Assembly (NCBI GenBank): GCA_003990745.1
Contig: RBNI01001480.1
Span: forward strand, 1-22,254
Direction: 5' to 3'
DNA: 22,254 nt
From: Jimgerdemannia flammicorona
Lineage: Eukaryota; Mucoromycota; Endogonomycetes; Endogonales; Endogonaceae
Shown here: positions 7,766 through 19,400 of the stretch, piece after piece
Position numbering within the stretch: position 1 is the stretch's first letter
Layout: every line of letters begins with the position of its first letter
Program-made: the position numbers and the translations under genes
Notes under the pieces: generated by a model
Seen by the model: the letters and a program-made list of their open reading frames with translations, nothing else
Databases searched by the model: none
Told to the model about the DNA's origin: nothing

Positions 7766-10530
7766 CTCTAATACTTACTGGATGATAGAGTTGGGCTCAA
7801 GAATCAACTGGATATTGACTGCCAAATGCTGAAGAGTTGATATCTGGAGAACTTTGAAAATAGTTTAGTGCCTATAGTTAGATCACTGAGGTCTTCTAAG
7901 AGGGGGGTATTTTGAAGAAAGTGAAGAGGGGCCTGAATATTGGTGTCTGAATACCTTATTATCAGAGGAGGCCTCCTTATGAGATGTATAGATGATAGAC
8001 ATTAGCTCCAGGATACTTAGCTAGAGAGCAAAGGAGCTGACAATTAGAAATTACTAGAGGAGATTAAAATCAGATATACAATAGTACTAGAGGGAGATAG
8101 AAAGGATATATAGTACTTAGAGGAGAAAGTAAGTGAGGTGGGTCTCTCAGAGATTGGTAAAATTGTTGGTATTACATATGAACAGATTTATTAAATAATG
8201 GTGAGGAGAAGGATTGGAGGACTCAGTGGATCAGACTAGAGGTGGAGGAGTTGAAGGGTTTGCTATGGTAGGAGAAAGATCTACAGCTAAAAAACATGAC
8301 AGCTTGGCTAAGGTGGCAGAGATTAGAGGAGAGATAGAGGTCTATAAAGTTTTTGTCTCAACTTCTATAGGTAAGAAGAGTATAGTAGAGATGAGAGAAG
8401 GTGTTGGATGAGGTAGGAGAGTTAGTTGTTGAGATACTGAAGATTTTGGATCAGTTGAGTAAATGGTGAGGCAATTGTAAAGTAAGGAGAAAGGAGGAGT
8501 TGGAGTGCTAGACATTGAGAGGTACCTGGAGGACTGGCACTCTGATCCAGTAGAGGGCTTAGGTGATCTTGGTACTTCTGTATAAGGGGAGGAGATTTGG
8601 AGAGTACTGATATTAATAAGCTTAGAGATAGTACTAGGGGAAGATAGCTTATTGTAGGATTTTTGGAAGAAGATAGCAGGAGTTGAGTTAATTCTAAAGG
8701 AAATAACAGAGATGTATGATGAGGTCATTAGTTCAGAAGTATAGATTGGAGAGCAGTACTTGAGTCTTATGACTCTACTGTTTAAGATTAAGGAGAAGAG
8801 AGAGGAGTGGAAAAACTAGAAATCAATTATGCTTCTAAATATAGATTGTAAGCTTATTACTAAGATACTAGTGACTAGGCTATAAGAAGTGGCTCAGTAT
8901 ATACTGGAGGCTGAGCAGAGAGGATTTATAGAGAGACATCTAATCAGAGATAAGTGGCCTAGGTATATAGTATTATTGAAGGAGCTTATACCACTAGGGT
9001 AAATGAGTAAATGGTTTTTCTGGACTAGGAAAAGACTTATGATAGAGTCTGATAGATGTGGTTAGAAGGGGTGCTAAAATATATAAGAGTTCTCTCAGGG
9101 GTCCAGCAGGTCTTAGTTGGTCTGCTGGAAGGGAATCAGACAGCAATTCTGATAAATGGCTATAAAGAGATTTCTTTCCCTCTGGATAGGAGAGTGCTGC
9201 AAGGGGATCCACTATCACTAATTCTGTATACACTATTCCTGGAGTCTCTTTTAGATAGGATTTAGCAAAAGGTGGGGGAGTTAGACATTCTGGGGGTCAA
9301 TTGGAAGGTGGGGGCCTTTACTAATAATATAGTGGTCAGGTTAGAGTCAGCAGAGGATGTGGTAGTACTGAAAGGTACAGTGAAGTGATATGAGGGGTGT
9401 TCAGATACTAAGCTCAACTAATATAAGTATGAGACATTGGTGTTAGGAGGTGAGATAGTAGATAGGGATATGATTGGAATAATTATCTCTACAGGAGAGG
9501 CTATTTGTTATCTGGGGATCTATTTTGCAATATATAGCTCCTTGTTGCCTCATGGATAGTGGGAGCAGTAGCTAGAAGAGTGAGGGAATACTCTCTTAGA
9601 GTGGGGTTGTTATTATATATCTCTAGCAGAGAGGGTGATAGTGCTGAATATATACTAGTTGCCTAAGATATAGTATCTAGGATACTACTTAGACTTTCTA
9701 GTATAGATAGTTAAGAGATTGTTGAAGATATCCAGGACCTAGATATGAGCAGGACAACAGAGTCAGATTGGCTGAGAGGTGTTGACCTTGCCAGTGAACT
9801 AGAGAGGACTAGGTCTGGTGGCTAAAGTGAGCTAGTGAGTTAAGGAGCAGAGAGTGGGTTCCTCTTATATAGAGAGTGTGAGAGGTCCAGTTCCCCCCCC
9901 CTGGCCAAGATATGACTGAGGACCTACTATCTCTAGTAGCTTTAGAGGGGAATTAGAAGATGTGTTTTTGAGAATTCTGATAGAGAGTGGTTAATAGAGC
10001 TCACTATATTGATCTCTGATAGTAGAGTGATGAGAGGGAGAAGGACTGAGGACCCTAGTTATAGAGGTGAGACAATCTTCTATTGGATAGGGCATTAATA
10101 AATAACTTCTGCTTAGAGGATAGCATGAAGTATCTTCAGAAGTATGAGAGATATCTGTGGTCTGAGGCATAGTAGGGAGTAGAGATTAAAGAAGAGTAGA
10201 ATTAGAATAGTATTTAGTTGTAAAGCAAGCAGGTAGTGAGATGGATTCTCTCCAAGTTCTGAGTGGAATGGTGGAGACTTCTATGGTATAATATAATATT
10301 GAACTACTGATCAGATCACTTGGTGAAAGGAGATATCTAGGAGTGTGAGGAGTGTCTGAATGTTGGACAGAAGGAAGAAGTAGTACAGATGCCTGAATAT
10401 TAGCTAAGAGAGTGTGAGATAATAGGAGACTTCTGGAGAGTGATTGAGAAGCAACTGGGAGTGCATCTGCTAGAGCTGGTAGTGGGAAGGAGATGGAGTA
10501 ATATAATAAAATGAACAAATAAATAGACAA
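7766..10530 (+). pseudogene. LINE L1, endonuclease end, RT and C-terminal zinc knuckle
   Basis: Continuation of the split LINE. S-R-I-N-W-I-L near 7797 ends the endonuclease and aligns with T-R-I-N-stop-I-L-T-A of L2. The RT is mainly in frame 2: F-L-D-stop-E-K-T-Y-D-R-V at 9017 (family LDQEKAYDRV, motif A), L-Q-G-D-P-L-S at 9197 (motif B), and F-T-N-N-I-V-V at 9317 (motif C FADD changed to FTNN). At 10344-10415 (frame 3) C-E-E-C ... E-Y-stop-L-R-E-C is the C-terminal CCHC knuckle, with the His changed to Tyr. The same block in L2 reads E-Y-W-L-R-E-Y. The order endonuclease, RT and terminal CCHC suits Tad-like/I-group LINEs of fungi. The 3' UTR and poly(A) are missing because the gypsy LTR starts at about 10533. 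Many stops; inactive. Confidence 0.87.
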
Positions 10531-10532
10531 GA

Positions 10533-10939
10533 TGTGAGATATAATAAGCAATCACATGACCCAGTGATGATATCACTATTAGTGACATATGATATATAAA
10601 TGACAAATATAATGAATAATACAAATAATGTGAATAAATAATATCTAACTTATCTCTAGCAAGTCATACTATAGTAATCAGTGTCACAGTAACTGATTAT
10701 TACCTAACAATAAAGGTTCTAATTATAAAGTATTTCTGATCACATATTATCTGACAAAGATTATAATCACAAATCTCATTATAGTTACCAAATTAGTCAC
10801 TTATACTTTGTCAGAAATCATGAACTAACTTGTATAAATACCCCCAGTTTCTATCTGAAATAAAGTAATTTTAGTTCAGTTTTTGATATAAAAATCAAGT
10901 TTTCTCTCATATATATTCCTCAAAGTCTTAATAATAACA
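10533..10939 (+). mobile_element. 5' LTR of the Ty3/gypsy element
   Basis: Proposed limits TGTGAGAT (10533) to ATAATAACA (10939) give 407 bp with TG...CA ends. Inside are a GTGATGATATCAC palindrome-like segment and TGACATATGA (about 10562-10592), TATAAATACCCCC at about 10833, and TGAAATAAAGT at about 10856 as the poly(A) signal. The LTR precedes gag on the same strand and interrupts the end of LINE L1. The 3' LTR is not in the window, so the ends cannot be proved by comparison and no target duplication can be checked. I do not find a convincing tRNA primer site just after 10939. Confidence 0.65.
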
Positions 10940-11599
10940 CCTAAGTAACTCTAGTATTTCTGATTAAACTCCAGAAGCTTAGCTAACTTCTATCCAAACT
11001 AAGACTGGTATATAAATCACAAAGACTTAAGTAAACCCTTTATTAAATCTGAATCCAAGACAAATTCAGTCTGTGCATAACAAAGAATAAGTCCCTTATA
11101 ACTATAGTTAATAAGAAGAGTACTGCTGCTATAACTACTTTCAAGTAAGCATTTCCTTATACTGAAGGCTTCTTGATATACATTGTATACTAATTCTCTA
11201 AGTAATATCTTATTTATCTAATTATCTAAAGGATAAGAGAGGGGTAAAAATAAGAGTTATTATAACTTTGTAGTAGCAGAATTACTAAGTCAAGAAGATA
11301 CTCCTGAGAAGTTAGAACAAGACCAACCTTAGATAGGAGTAACCTCAGAACTAACTGTAGATTTCCCAAGAACAAACCCCCAAACCAGAGCCAGACAAGC
11401 CATTGCTATTAGGACTAGGTGATATCAGAAACCACTGATCTAGGAATCCATCAGCAAGTAATTGACCAGGCAACATAAACCTATATAAGGCCTTTAGAAA
11501 CTTCTACTCAGATCTTAGAAATATAGTCAGCTGTCATAGGTTCTATACTCTTCTTTATAACTATCTTGAGATTACTAGAACTTAAGAATCTACTGTTGC

Positions 11600-13140
11600 A
11601 GCCACCCAGGAATTTCTAGACTATATCTCACCCCCTATAGTAAGAGAAGTAGCTGTTGAGTAGATTGTATCTGACAGATACTATCATACTCCTATCAGAA
11701 CCTCTCTCTACTATAGGCTAGTTACTTACTATATCTCTGTTATAATAAGATATGAGACTAAATAGGCAGACCACCTACCTCCTACTACTGATCAAGAAGC
11801 AGGCCTATCTATCCAACCACAAGCAGATATTCTCTTTGAAGGACCTAGTCAGTATGAGGATACACTATCTTATCAGAGAAGAGTATTAGATAAAGACTCT
11901 ACAGAATACTAGTCTGATGATAGTTAATAAGAAACAATAGGTCTAGGAATTTACCAAGGACCCATAAGTTAAGAAGACCAGACCCCAGAACCAATTCAGT
12001 CATCTATACCAAGATTTGATCTATTTACTCTTATAGGACTTTTTGATCTAATCTCTAGAAATCAAGTAATTCCAAGTTATATAGTATTATAACTTCATTA
12101 GGCAGAATAGTCTTCAGAAGAATCTACCCCTACAGACTTACTACCAATAGTCAATACAATGGTAGATATTAATATTGCAGCCCTGACTATCTAGTTAACT
12201 ACACTAGTAGGCATAGTAGAATAAATTGCCAAACAGAACAAACCAACCAAGACCTTGAGAATTTCTACTTTCAGTGGAAAATACAATAATATTAAAATCT
12301 TCATCAATACAGTTGATATAGAATACTAAGTAAACCAATGGAATGATAACTGAGTACCTACTGGGATACTTACCAATGACTGAGATAACACTCTCTAATA
12401 GTTGTTTACCACATCAGCAGTATAAGTAGAAACAGTAGCAATATTCTTTACTAGAACAGTAGCTAAGTTCTAGTATACTCTAGAAGAACACTTAGTAACT
12501 TGGGAAGACTGTCCTCAAGTCAATGGACAGGCAGCCACCCATAACAGATCAGGTTGAGATAACTATACAACAGGCCCAGAACTCAAGGCCCTGCTTCTGA
12601 CCAAATTCCAAAATGCAACTTTATATAAGAAACTTAGAACAAACTGACCAAGATGAAGTTCCATAAGAATAGCAAGGAGGACCTAGAAACCTTTATCACC
12701 AGAATGGATATCTACCTCAAAACCATAGAACTTACTTACTAAGATAACAATTTGACCATCAATGGTACCAGAGCCAATCATCTCTTTGCAGCCCTAACAG
12801 ATTGTCTCAATTAGAAGATTAAAGAACAAGGTCTCTCCCAAGAATATCCCCACTATTTATAGTACTTTGCCTAGGTACAAAGAAGAGCCTGTAAAATCTA
12901 TACTGTATAGGTCCTATAAAATTCAGAATATAAGAAGGGTAACCAAGATAGGAGGAATCCTCTCAGAAGAAATAATTAAAGAAATAATCAAAGAAATGAC
13001 CAAAGAAATCAGCAAAACCCCAGAGGACCCAGACCCCTCACCAAAGATAAAAAGAAAAGGTTTATAATTTAATTGTAAGAAGGCAGAACATATCTCCTTT
13101 AAATACCCTGAGAATGAGAATATCATCAAAGTATAGAAGA
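11600..13140 (+). pseudogene. gag: Gypsy gag (capsid and nucleocapsid), degenerate
   Basis: Structural protein that would package the element RNA. Frame 3 gives a long reading from about 11619 to 12430 with mainly TAG/TAA stops. It has an N-terminal part of about 200 residues rich in acidic residues, Ser, Gln and Pro, then S-T-F-S-G-K-Y-N-N-I at 12264, typical of the start of a retrotransposon capsid domain. A shift to frame 2 follows near 12600 (D-L-E-T-F-I-T-R-M-D-I-Y-L at 12680). Frame 3 again from about 12867 has a Lys/Glu-rich segment, then F-N-C-K-K-A-E-H-I-S-F-K-Y-P at 13068-13109. That last is a CCHC zinc knuckle with the first Cys lost and the last Cys changed to Tyr. The dUTPase begins about 70 bp later in the same frame, suggesting a gag-dUTPase fusion originally. 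Confidence 0.75.
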
Positions 13141-13149
13141 TATAGTATA

Positions 13150-13555
13150 AGGCTACTATCCCTACTAAGACCCATCTCTCTAATACTGGATATGATCTCT
13201 ATAGTAGTCAAGACCTCACCATCTCACCAAGTATCAATACTATAGTATATACTGGAATTGTAATGTAAGTTCCCAAAGGAATATATATATATCTGTCTTA
13301 CTAAGCAAAGTAGCCTGGTTAAAGAATTCAACATCACGCTAGAAGAAGGAGTAGTTGACCAAGGATTTTACTGATGAAATTTATATCATCTTGTGAAATT
13401 TTGGAGATATCTCATTCAAAGCTAAAATAGGTCAAAGAATTGCCCAAGCAATCATTAAAGAAATCTACCAAAATCTCACTATCTAAAAAGTCTCTAAGCT
13501 CTCTCAGACAGACTGTGGTAAGAAAGAGTTTGGATCAACCAATAAACCCCTAAGT
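13150..13555 (+). pseudogene. dut: dUTPase domain inside the gypsy element
   Basis: Trimeric dUTPase family enzymes hydrolyse dUTP to dUMP and keep uracil out of cDNA. All five family motifs are visible in order. Motif 1 is T-G-Y-D-L-Y-S (13185-13205, frame 3), followed by I-V-Y-T-G-I-V-M-stop-V-P-K-G. Motif 2 is S-S-L-V-K (13309-13323, frame 1). Motif 3 is G-V-V-D-Q (13348-13362, frame 1) continuing D-F-T-D-E-I (13364, frame 2), family GVIDxDYxGEI. Motif 4 is G-Q-R-I-A-Q (13430-13447). Motif 5 is G-K-K-E-F-G-S-T (13517-13540), family RGxxGFGST. About 130 residues, the normal family length. The two frame changes fall in an (AT)n run (13281-13292) and at a GG (13363-13364), so two small indels explain them. 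Dead, but the domain was complete. It lies between the zinc knuckle and the protease. Confidence 0.92.
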
Positions 13556-13859
13556 TAAAAGATTACCACTATGAAAAAAGATAATGAAAACTAATATAAG
13601 AGAATTATAGATAGTTATATATCATATGAATGATACTCTTATTCTATCTAAATGTACTATATAGAATATATTGGTAAATATCATATATGTCTCTCCAAAG
13701 TTTTCAAAATCTATTCTGAGAAATGTTAAGCCTAATAGACCGAGGAATCCAAACAAAACCATCCTCTTTATAAAGAATAGAGAGAGACTAATTAAGAGAA
13801 GACTGATAGCAATTAGGACAATAAGGATAAAGAGCTCAAAACTATTAAGAAAGGGGACA

Positions 13860-16246
13860 GTTATATTAAGTTTACAAGCCAAGTTTACAGACAAGATGTC
13901 AATATCCTACTAGATAGTAGTGCTACTGAAAACTATATTAGTATTAAGACTGCTAAGAGTATTAGAGCCTGAAGCAGACCAGCTATTATGAAAAGAAGTA
14001 TTATCTTTGGTGATGGCAAGACTGTACTATTGACCAAGATCTGTAAGGTCTTATTACTCAGGATTGGCAAATATTAAGAAAAGTTAGACATTAGCATTAT
14101 AGATCTTTCAGAACAAAACATTATCCTAAAAAAGACCTGGTTGACCCAGTATAACCCAGACATCAACTAAAGGACCAATAAGGTTAATCTGACTCATAAA
14201 GGCAGAAAAATTACCCTATTATCTTAAGAAAGTACCAACCATCAAGGAATCAAAATCATCTCTATCATTCAAATGAAGAGACTCTCTTATAAAAAGAAAA
14301 ATACATACTTCATCTATACTATATAAGAAGTCACTGAAGTCTCAAGTTGCCCAATCCCACCAGAAGCTTAAGAATTATTTGAAGAATTTCAAGATATATT
14401 CCAGAAACTCAAAGGACTTCCACCCAAGCACCAAATCTAACATGGAATTGACCTTATTCTAGGATCTGAACTTCTATATAAGAGTATCTATCAGCTGGCC
14501 CAATCCAAACTTAGAATTCTCAAGGATGAGTTGACTAAACTATTGGCCCAAGAATATATTGAATCTAGCTATTCTCTATTTGGAGTCCCCATTCTGTTTA
14601 TCAAGAAGAAGAATAGCTCTCTGTGAATGTATATTGACTATAGAGCTCTCAATAAGATCACTATCAAGAACTGATATACCTTACTTAGGATTGATGAGTT
14701 GCTGTACCAAATCTTCAAGACCAAGACCTTTTCCCTACTAGACTTATGAAATGGTTACCACCAGATTCTCATTGATGAGAAGGATATTGGGAAGACAGCT
14801 TTCTGAATATAGTTTGGATACTACTAGTTCCAAGTCATGCCTTTTGGTTTGACCAATGCACTAGTAATATTCTAGTATCTAATAAATAATATCTTTAGAC
14901 TACTGCTCAATATTTGTATTCTTGTGTACATTGATGATATATTAATCTATAGTGAAACAGTAGAGCTACACTATACCTCCCTCAGATAGGTACTGACCCT
15001 TCTGCAAAAACACTAGCTCTATACTAAGATGAGTAAGTATATATAAGTTCTATTAAGATCAGATTGAGTATCTAAGATATATTATTTCTGCTGAAGGCAT
15101 CAATGTGGACTCCTAAAAGGTATCAGCTCTCAAGGATATTTCCATCCCCACTACTCTCAAGCTACTCCAACACTTCCTAAATATTGTAGGTTACTACTGA
15201 AGATTTATCCAAGGATACTCTGCTATTGCAGCCCCACTGATCAGCCTGGTCTGTAAAGGAGTAAATATCAAAACTGAATAGATCCTCAAGTGTATCCAGG
15301 CTATAGATTATCTCAAGAGACTCCTTATCAAGGTCTTAGTGCTAATTGCACCTGACCTTACTAAGCCATTCACTCTGACCACAGATACCTCTGATATTGC
15401 CATTAGAGTAGTACTTAGCTAAGAAGATCATCCAGTGGCCTATCTCTCCCAAAAGCTCAAGTCAGCTGAGATTCAGTATACTACCCATGAGAAGGAACTT
15501 CTGGCCATTGTTACTACACTCTAGGAATAATACTATTTCTTTCTAGGATAATTATTTGTGGCCTATATTAATTACTATACTCTGTAGTATATTTATATAT
15601 AGCTCATGCTGACTCATAAACAAGTCTGTTAGATGGAAATCATTACCAACTTTAATATGGAAATTAAGTATATCCCAGGCAAACCAACTATGTGACTGAT
15701 GGTTTTTTCAAGTATATGGAAGATGAACTTGTCTTTATAGTTGAGATAATTAGAGATCTTATCTAGCTGATCAAGAATAGCTATCAATAAGATAGCTCTC
15801 TGGTGAAATTCCTTCAATTCTATCAAGACCCAGAGGCTGAGGTCTCAGAATCTATGAGGCAAATGTCCAAAATAATTACTTACTGTGATGGACTTATCTA
15901 TAGAAATTATGATAGAGTAGTTATCTCTAACAATGATATTCTGCAGCTCAAGATCATACAGAAACTCCATAATATTCCTGCAGCAAGATACTTTGGTTTC
16001 AAGAAGACTTACCATCTCCTCTCAAGAGAGTTCTACTGGCCAAAGATGACTAAGGATATTAAAGATTTTGTGGCCTCATATGAGATATACTAAAGATTCA
16101 AAAGTGGTAACAAGCTATTAGTAGGACTTCTGTAATCTCTGCCCATCTTTAGCCATAATTGAAATTAGATTACCATGAACTTCATTGTCTAGCTCTCTAA
16201 GACTAAGGTAGGATAGGATGCTATTGTAGTATTTGTAGACTGCTTA
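13860..16246 (+). pseudogene. pol: Gypsy pol: protease, RT, RNase H, partial integrase
   Basis: Protease: I-L-L-D-S-S-A-T at 13904-13927 (active site DSGA with Gly to Ser). RT, same frame 2: I-L-F-I-K-K-K, Y-I-D-Y-R-A-L-N-K near 14624, L-L-D-L-stop-N-G-Y-H-Q near 14740, F-Q-V-M-P-F-G-L-T-N-A near 14829, and Y-I-D-D-I-L-I-Y-S at 14927-14953, with motif C intact. RNase H, frame 3: T-T-D-T-S-D-I-A-I at 15378 and T-H-E-K-E-L-L-A-I near 15486. Integrase: H-N-I-P-A-A-R-Y-F-G then Y-E-I-Y near 16078 is the HHCC zinc domain with both Cys changed to Tyr. The core start W-x-Q-I-T-M-N-F-I (catalytic Asp to Asn, near 16175) runs to V-F-V-D-C-L and stops at 16246. A spacer at 13560-13860 holds only a basic, unrecognised reading. 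Confidence 0.9.
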
Positions 16247-16247
16247 A

Positions 16248-16266
16248 TTTTTTTTTTTTTTTTTTT
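16248..16266 (-). other. Poly(A) tail of LINE L2, at the integrase breakpoint
   Basis: Nineteen T on the plus strand directly after GACTGCTTAA of the gypsy integrase. This marks the insertion point of L2 and ends the gypsy reading. Confidence 0.92.
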
Positions 16267-16479
16267 ATAGTCTCTTAGACTCCTTCCTTTATTAATACAC
16301 CCATCTAACCCATATATAATACACTGAGCCCACCCCTAACCAATCCCTCTAGGGGGACTCCTCCCCCTCACACTTACTTGATTAAAGACCACTAGACCCT
16401 TAATCATCCCCACCCACTCATTACTTTTTTCACAGATCCCTTCTACCAGTCAGTGCTGACACCCATACTGGAGACCCCA

Positions 16480-19400
16480 TCTAACTCACCACCTTGTCAA
16501 TATATCTCCCAATAACTCTTCCCATCTCAGCATCCTCTCCTACAATCCCATCTGTTGCTTCTTCTCAAAAACAAAGAGCCAATATCCAGTCAGCCCTACT
16601 TATATGTATAGCTAAAACCCACCCTATAGTGAGCCATTCATTGCCCACACCTCTCACAAACCTATCCCTCAGATCTTCCCAATGATCTCTCTCCCCATCT
16701 GATCTCCTCTTCACCCCCAGCTGATCTCCTACTACTATCTAAAAGTTCTCCAGAACCTCATATTCTCTCAGCCAATATTCTGACATCTATATAAATCTCC
16801 CAACTTGTCCAACATTATAACACTTCTTATATTCCAGAATACCACCATCCACCAGATAGTCAGTACAGAAATTCAACATGATATTTTTCTGTAGCATCCA
16901 CCACCAAACTACTCAAAACTTGGGAGAAAGCCACTTTTTCACCTCAGTACTCTATGATCAGACTCCTGCTCAGTCTCACTCCTCACTAATCTCCACTGCT
17001 TGCCAACTGTAAGATCAAAGATCCTGACTGAGTCTCTGCTGACACTCTACTTCTTTACTAATATCAAACTCCAGAAGTGGAGCACCCCTCAAAAGCAGTC
17101 TGTCCCATCTCCACATTACTAGTCTTTACAGCATCTCTCTTTCATTGCTACTCCAATGTAAGCCTATATGGTGTACTCTATCTGCCACCCCCCTAGAAGC
17201 CCTTATACTGTAGCTACCAGCTTCCACCCAGACCAACTCTTCTGATATTCCTCTTGGGGAGAATCTCTTCTCCCATATCTTCTGTATCAGTGGCACCCAT
17301 TCCCCCCCCCCCTATAGTTCAACAGCCCACTTCAACCATCAAGCTCTCAAGCAGTACAGTCTCTTAGGAAAATCCACCAATTCTAGTCCCTCTTGAACCA
17401 CAGGCTTAGAGAGAGTATCCCAACTGATCTGGGCCCACCTCTTAGCCCAAATCCAATCTCTAGCTAGTCTCATCAGTCTCTTCACCACCCAGGCCAGAAA
17501 GTCTAAGTAATAAGCAATATACCACAGCTTAAAGAATCAGTAGGCATTCAGAATTGATATCCAGTCTACTAAGGAGATGTGGTGACCTTCCCACTCTCTA
17601 AGAGTCTTCCCCCAGGTGGCCACCCTCTACTCCCACTACACTCATAGTAAGGCAGAACCATACATCAAGAGGAAGATGCCCAGATACCTCACTGCCTCTC
17701 CTGTAGGGACAATTGTTCCACTGACATCCCCTCCTACTAGTCTATTACCTAACACTATTATCTCACACTTATATCAGTTGAGTTTTACTCCAGAATGTGC
17801 CTCATACTATTCCACTATCTCCTTAAGTGCCACAACATCTGCCACTGATCCAAGTCCAACCACTATGTTATCTGCAAAGGCCCCCACCTTCTACACTATA
17901 CTATAGATCAAGAGCCCTATCATCTTCTGGTAAATTCTATCCATTAAAGGTTCTAATGAAAGGGCATATAGAATAGGAGACAGTGGATCCCCCTGAGGAA
18001 CTCCTCTCTCTAAGAGAAATGCCAGACCTCAGTGGCCATTACACAATAGTGCTGCCCTACTGCTCTCCAACAGACTCAACATAGAAGCTCAAAAGATTGG
18101 GAGAACTTCAATTCTATCTAGCACCTTGCTCAGCCATACTTGCCAAACACAGTCATAGGTCTTCTCCTGGTCCAAAAAGATCAGTCTTCCATCCAATCCA
18201 CTAGTCTGTATCCCTTCAATGATGTCATGGACCCAAGTCATCTCATCTCTGATAAGTCTGCTACCAACAAAGTCCCACTACTCCTGACTCGGCATCTGTT
18301 GGGCAACCTTCTGTAATCTTGCTACAATCACCTTAGTAATCAACTTCCTGTCCATATCCAGAAGCATGATCAGTCTCCAGTTCTTCCAGTCCTCTCTCCT
18401 CCCTTTGTCTTTATATAATAGGACCACCAGCCCTAGGTCTTGCCCTCCAACCCACTGACCCTTCAGAAGAATAAGATTGCAGAGAGCTACTATTTCTCCT
18501 AATACTCCTGGGATCCTCACCATTTTCTTCCAAAAGTCCCAAGATAAACCATCCTCTCCTAGTATCATTTCAAGCTTAGTCACTGCCAAGACTCTCAGGA
18601 TCTCCTCCTCTTGGACTGGTAGGATTAAATCCCCCAGGCCCTCTATATGCAGTGGCTCCTAGCCCTCCAAAGTATCTTCAATTGTATCAGTATCAGCACT
18701 CTCTTTCTTCTCACTCTACAGCCCCTCCACCACTTCTTCAACAGCTCCAAGATTTGTTATATACTCTATACCATTTGCCTATCTATATTCAGGACTCCAT
18801 CCCACTGCTGCTGCACCCTTCTTGCCCAGAGAAGCTATGACAGATACCTTATAGGCCTCTCACCCTCCTCCAGCCCCTACTACCTCAGCCAAGCTACCAT
18901 TCCCATCATATGTGACTCTTCCTCCTCTCTCAACACCTGTTGTAACTCTACTACTTCCAACTTAGCATGCCCTAGCCTCCAATTATCTCTCTCTCCAGAA
19001 TTTAACAACTCAGCCCATTCTATCTGCAATCTACCCAATCAATTGGAAGTACACCTCACCCTTTTCACTCCTTACTACCTCTTTCAACTTCATCCACCAG
19101 ACATCCACTGGCAAGCTCTCATATATCTAGCTAGTGATTCTTACCTAAATGTCCTCCACTTAAGGGTCCCACAACCCCTTCTCATCCAGTAGAGAAGAGT
19201 TAAGATATCAATGTTAAGGTCCATCCAAACTGCCCCTACCCTAACAGCCCCCAGTGATCTGATCACAGGCACCACTCCACCTCAATAGTCCTCCAAATAT
19301 CTATGCCCCAGCATTCAGCAGTCAAGATTCAGTTAATTCTTGTATCCAGGCCATTCACCTAGTATATGTAGACCCTCTTGTCTTCCCAATGTATTCAGCC

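Larger units (their letters stand above)
10533..16247 (+). mobile_element. Ty3/gypsy retrotransposon with dUTPase, 3' end missing
   Basis: The order is LTR, a leader of about 660 bp (10940-11600, no recognisable coding motif), gag with zinc knuckle, dUTPase, protease, RT, RNase H and an integrase fragment. The pol order pro-RT-RH-IN is Ty3/gypsy type. It is cut at 16247 by the poly-T end of LINE L2, in the first part of the integrase core. All domains carry stops. Arg codons appear as TGA (from CGA) and Gln codons as TAG (from CAG), so the decay is mostly C-to-T on the coding strand with some G-to-A. Confidence 0.92.

Noticed and set aside
18477..19192. Plus-strand open frames up to 181 codons
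   Set aside because: Antisense shadows of the L2 endonuclease/RT, which shows catalytic motifs in order on the minus strand.
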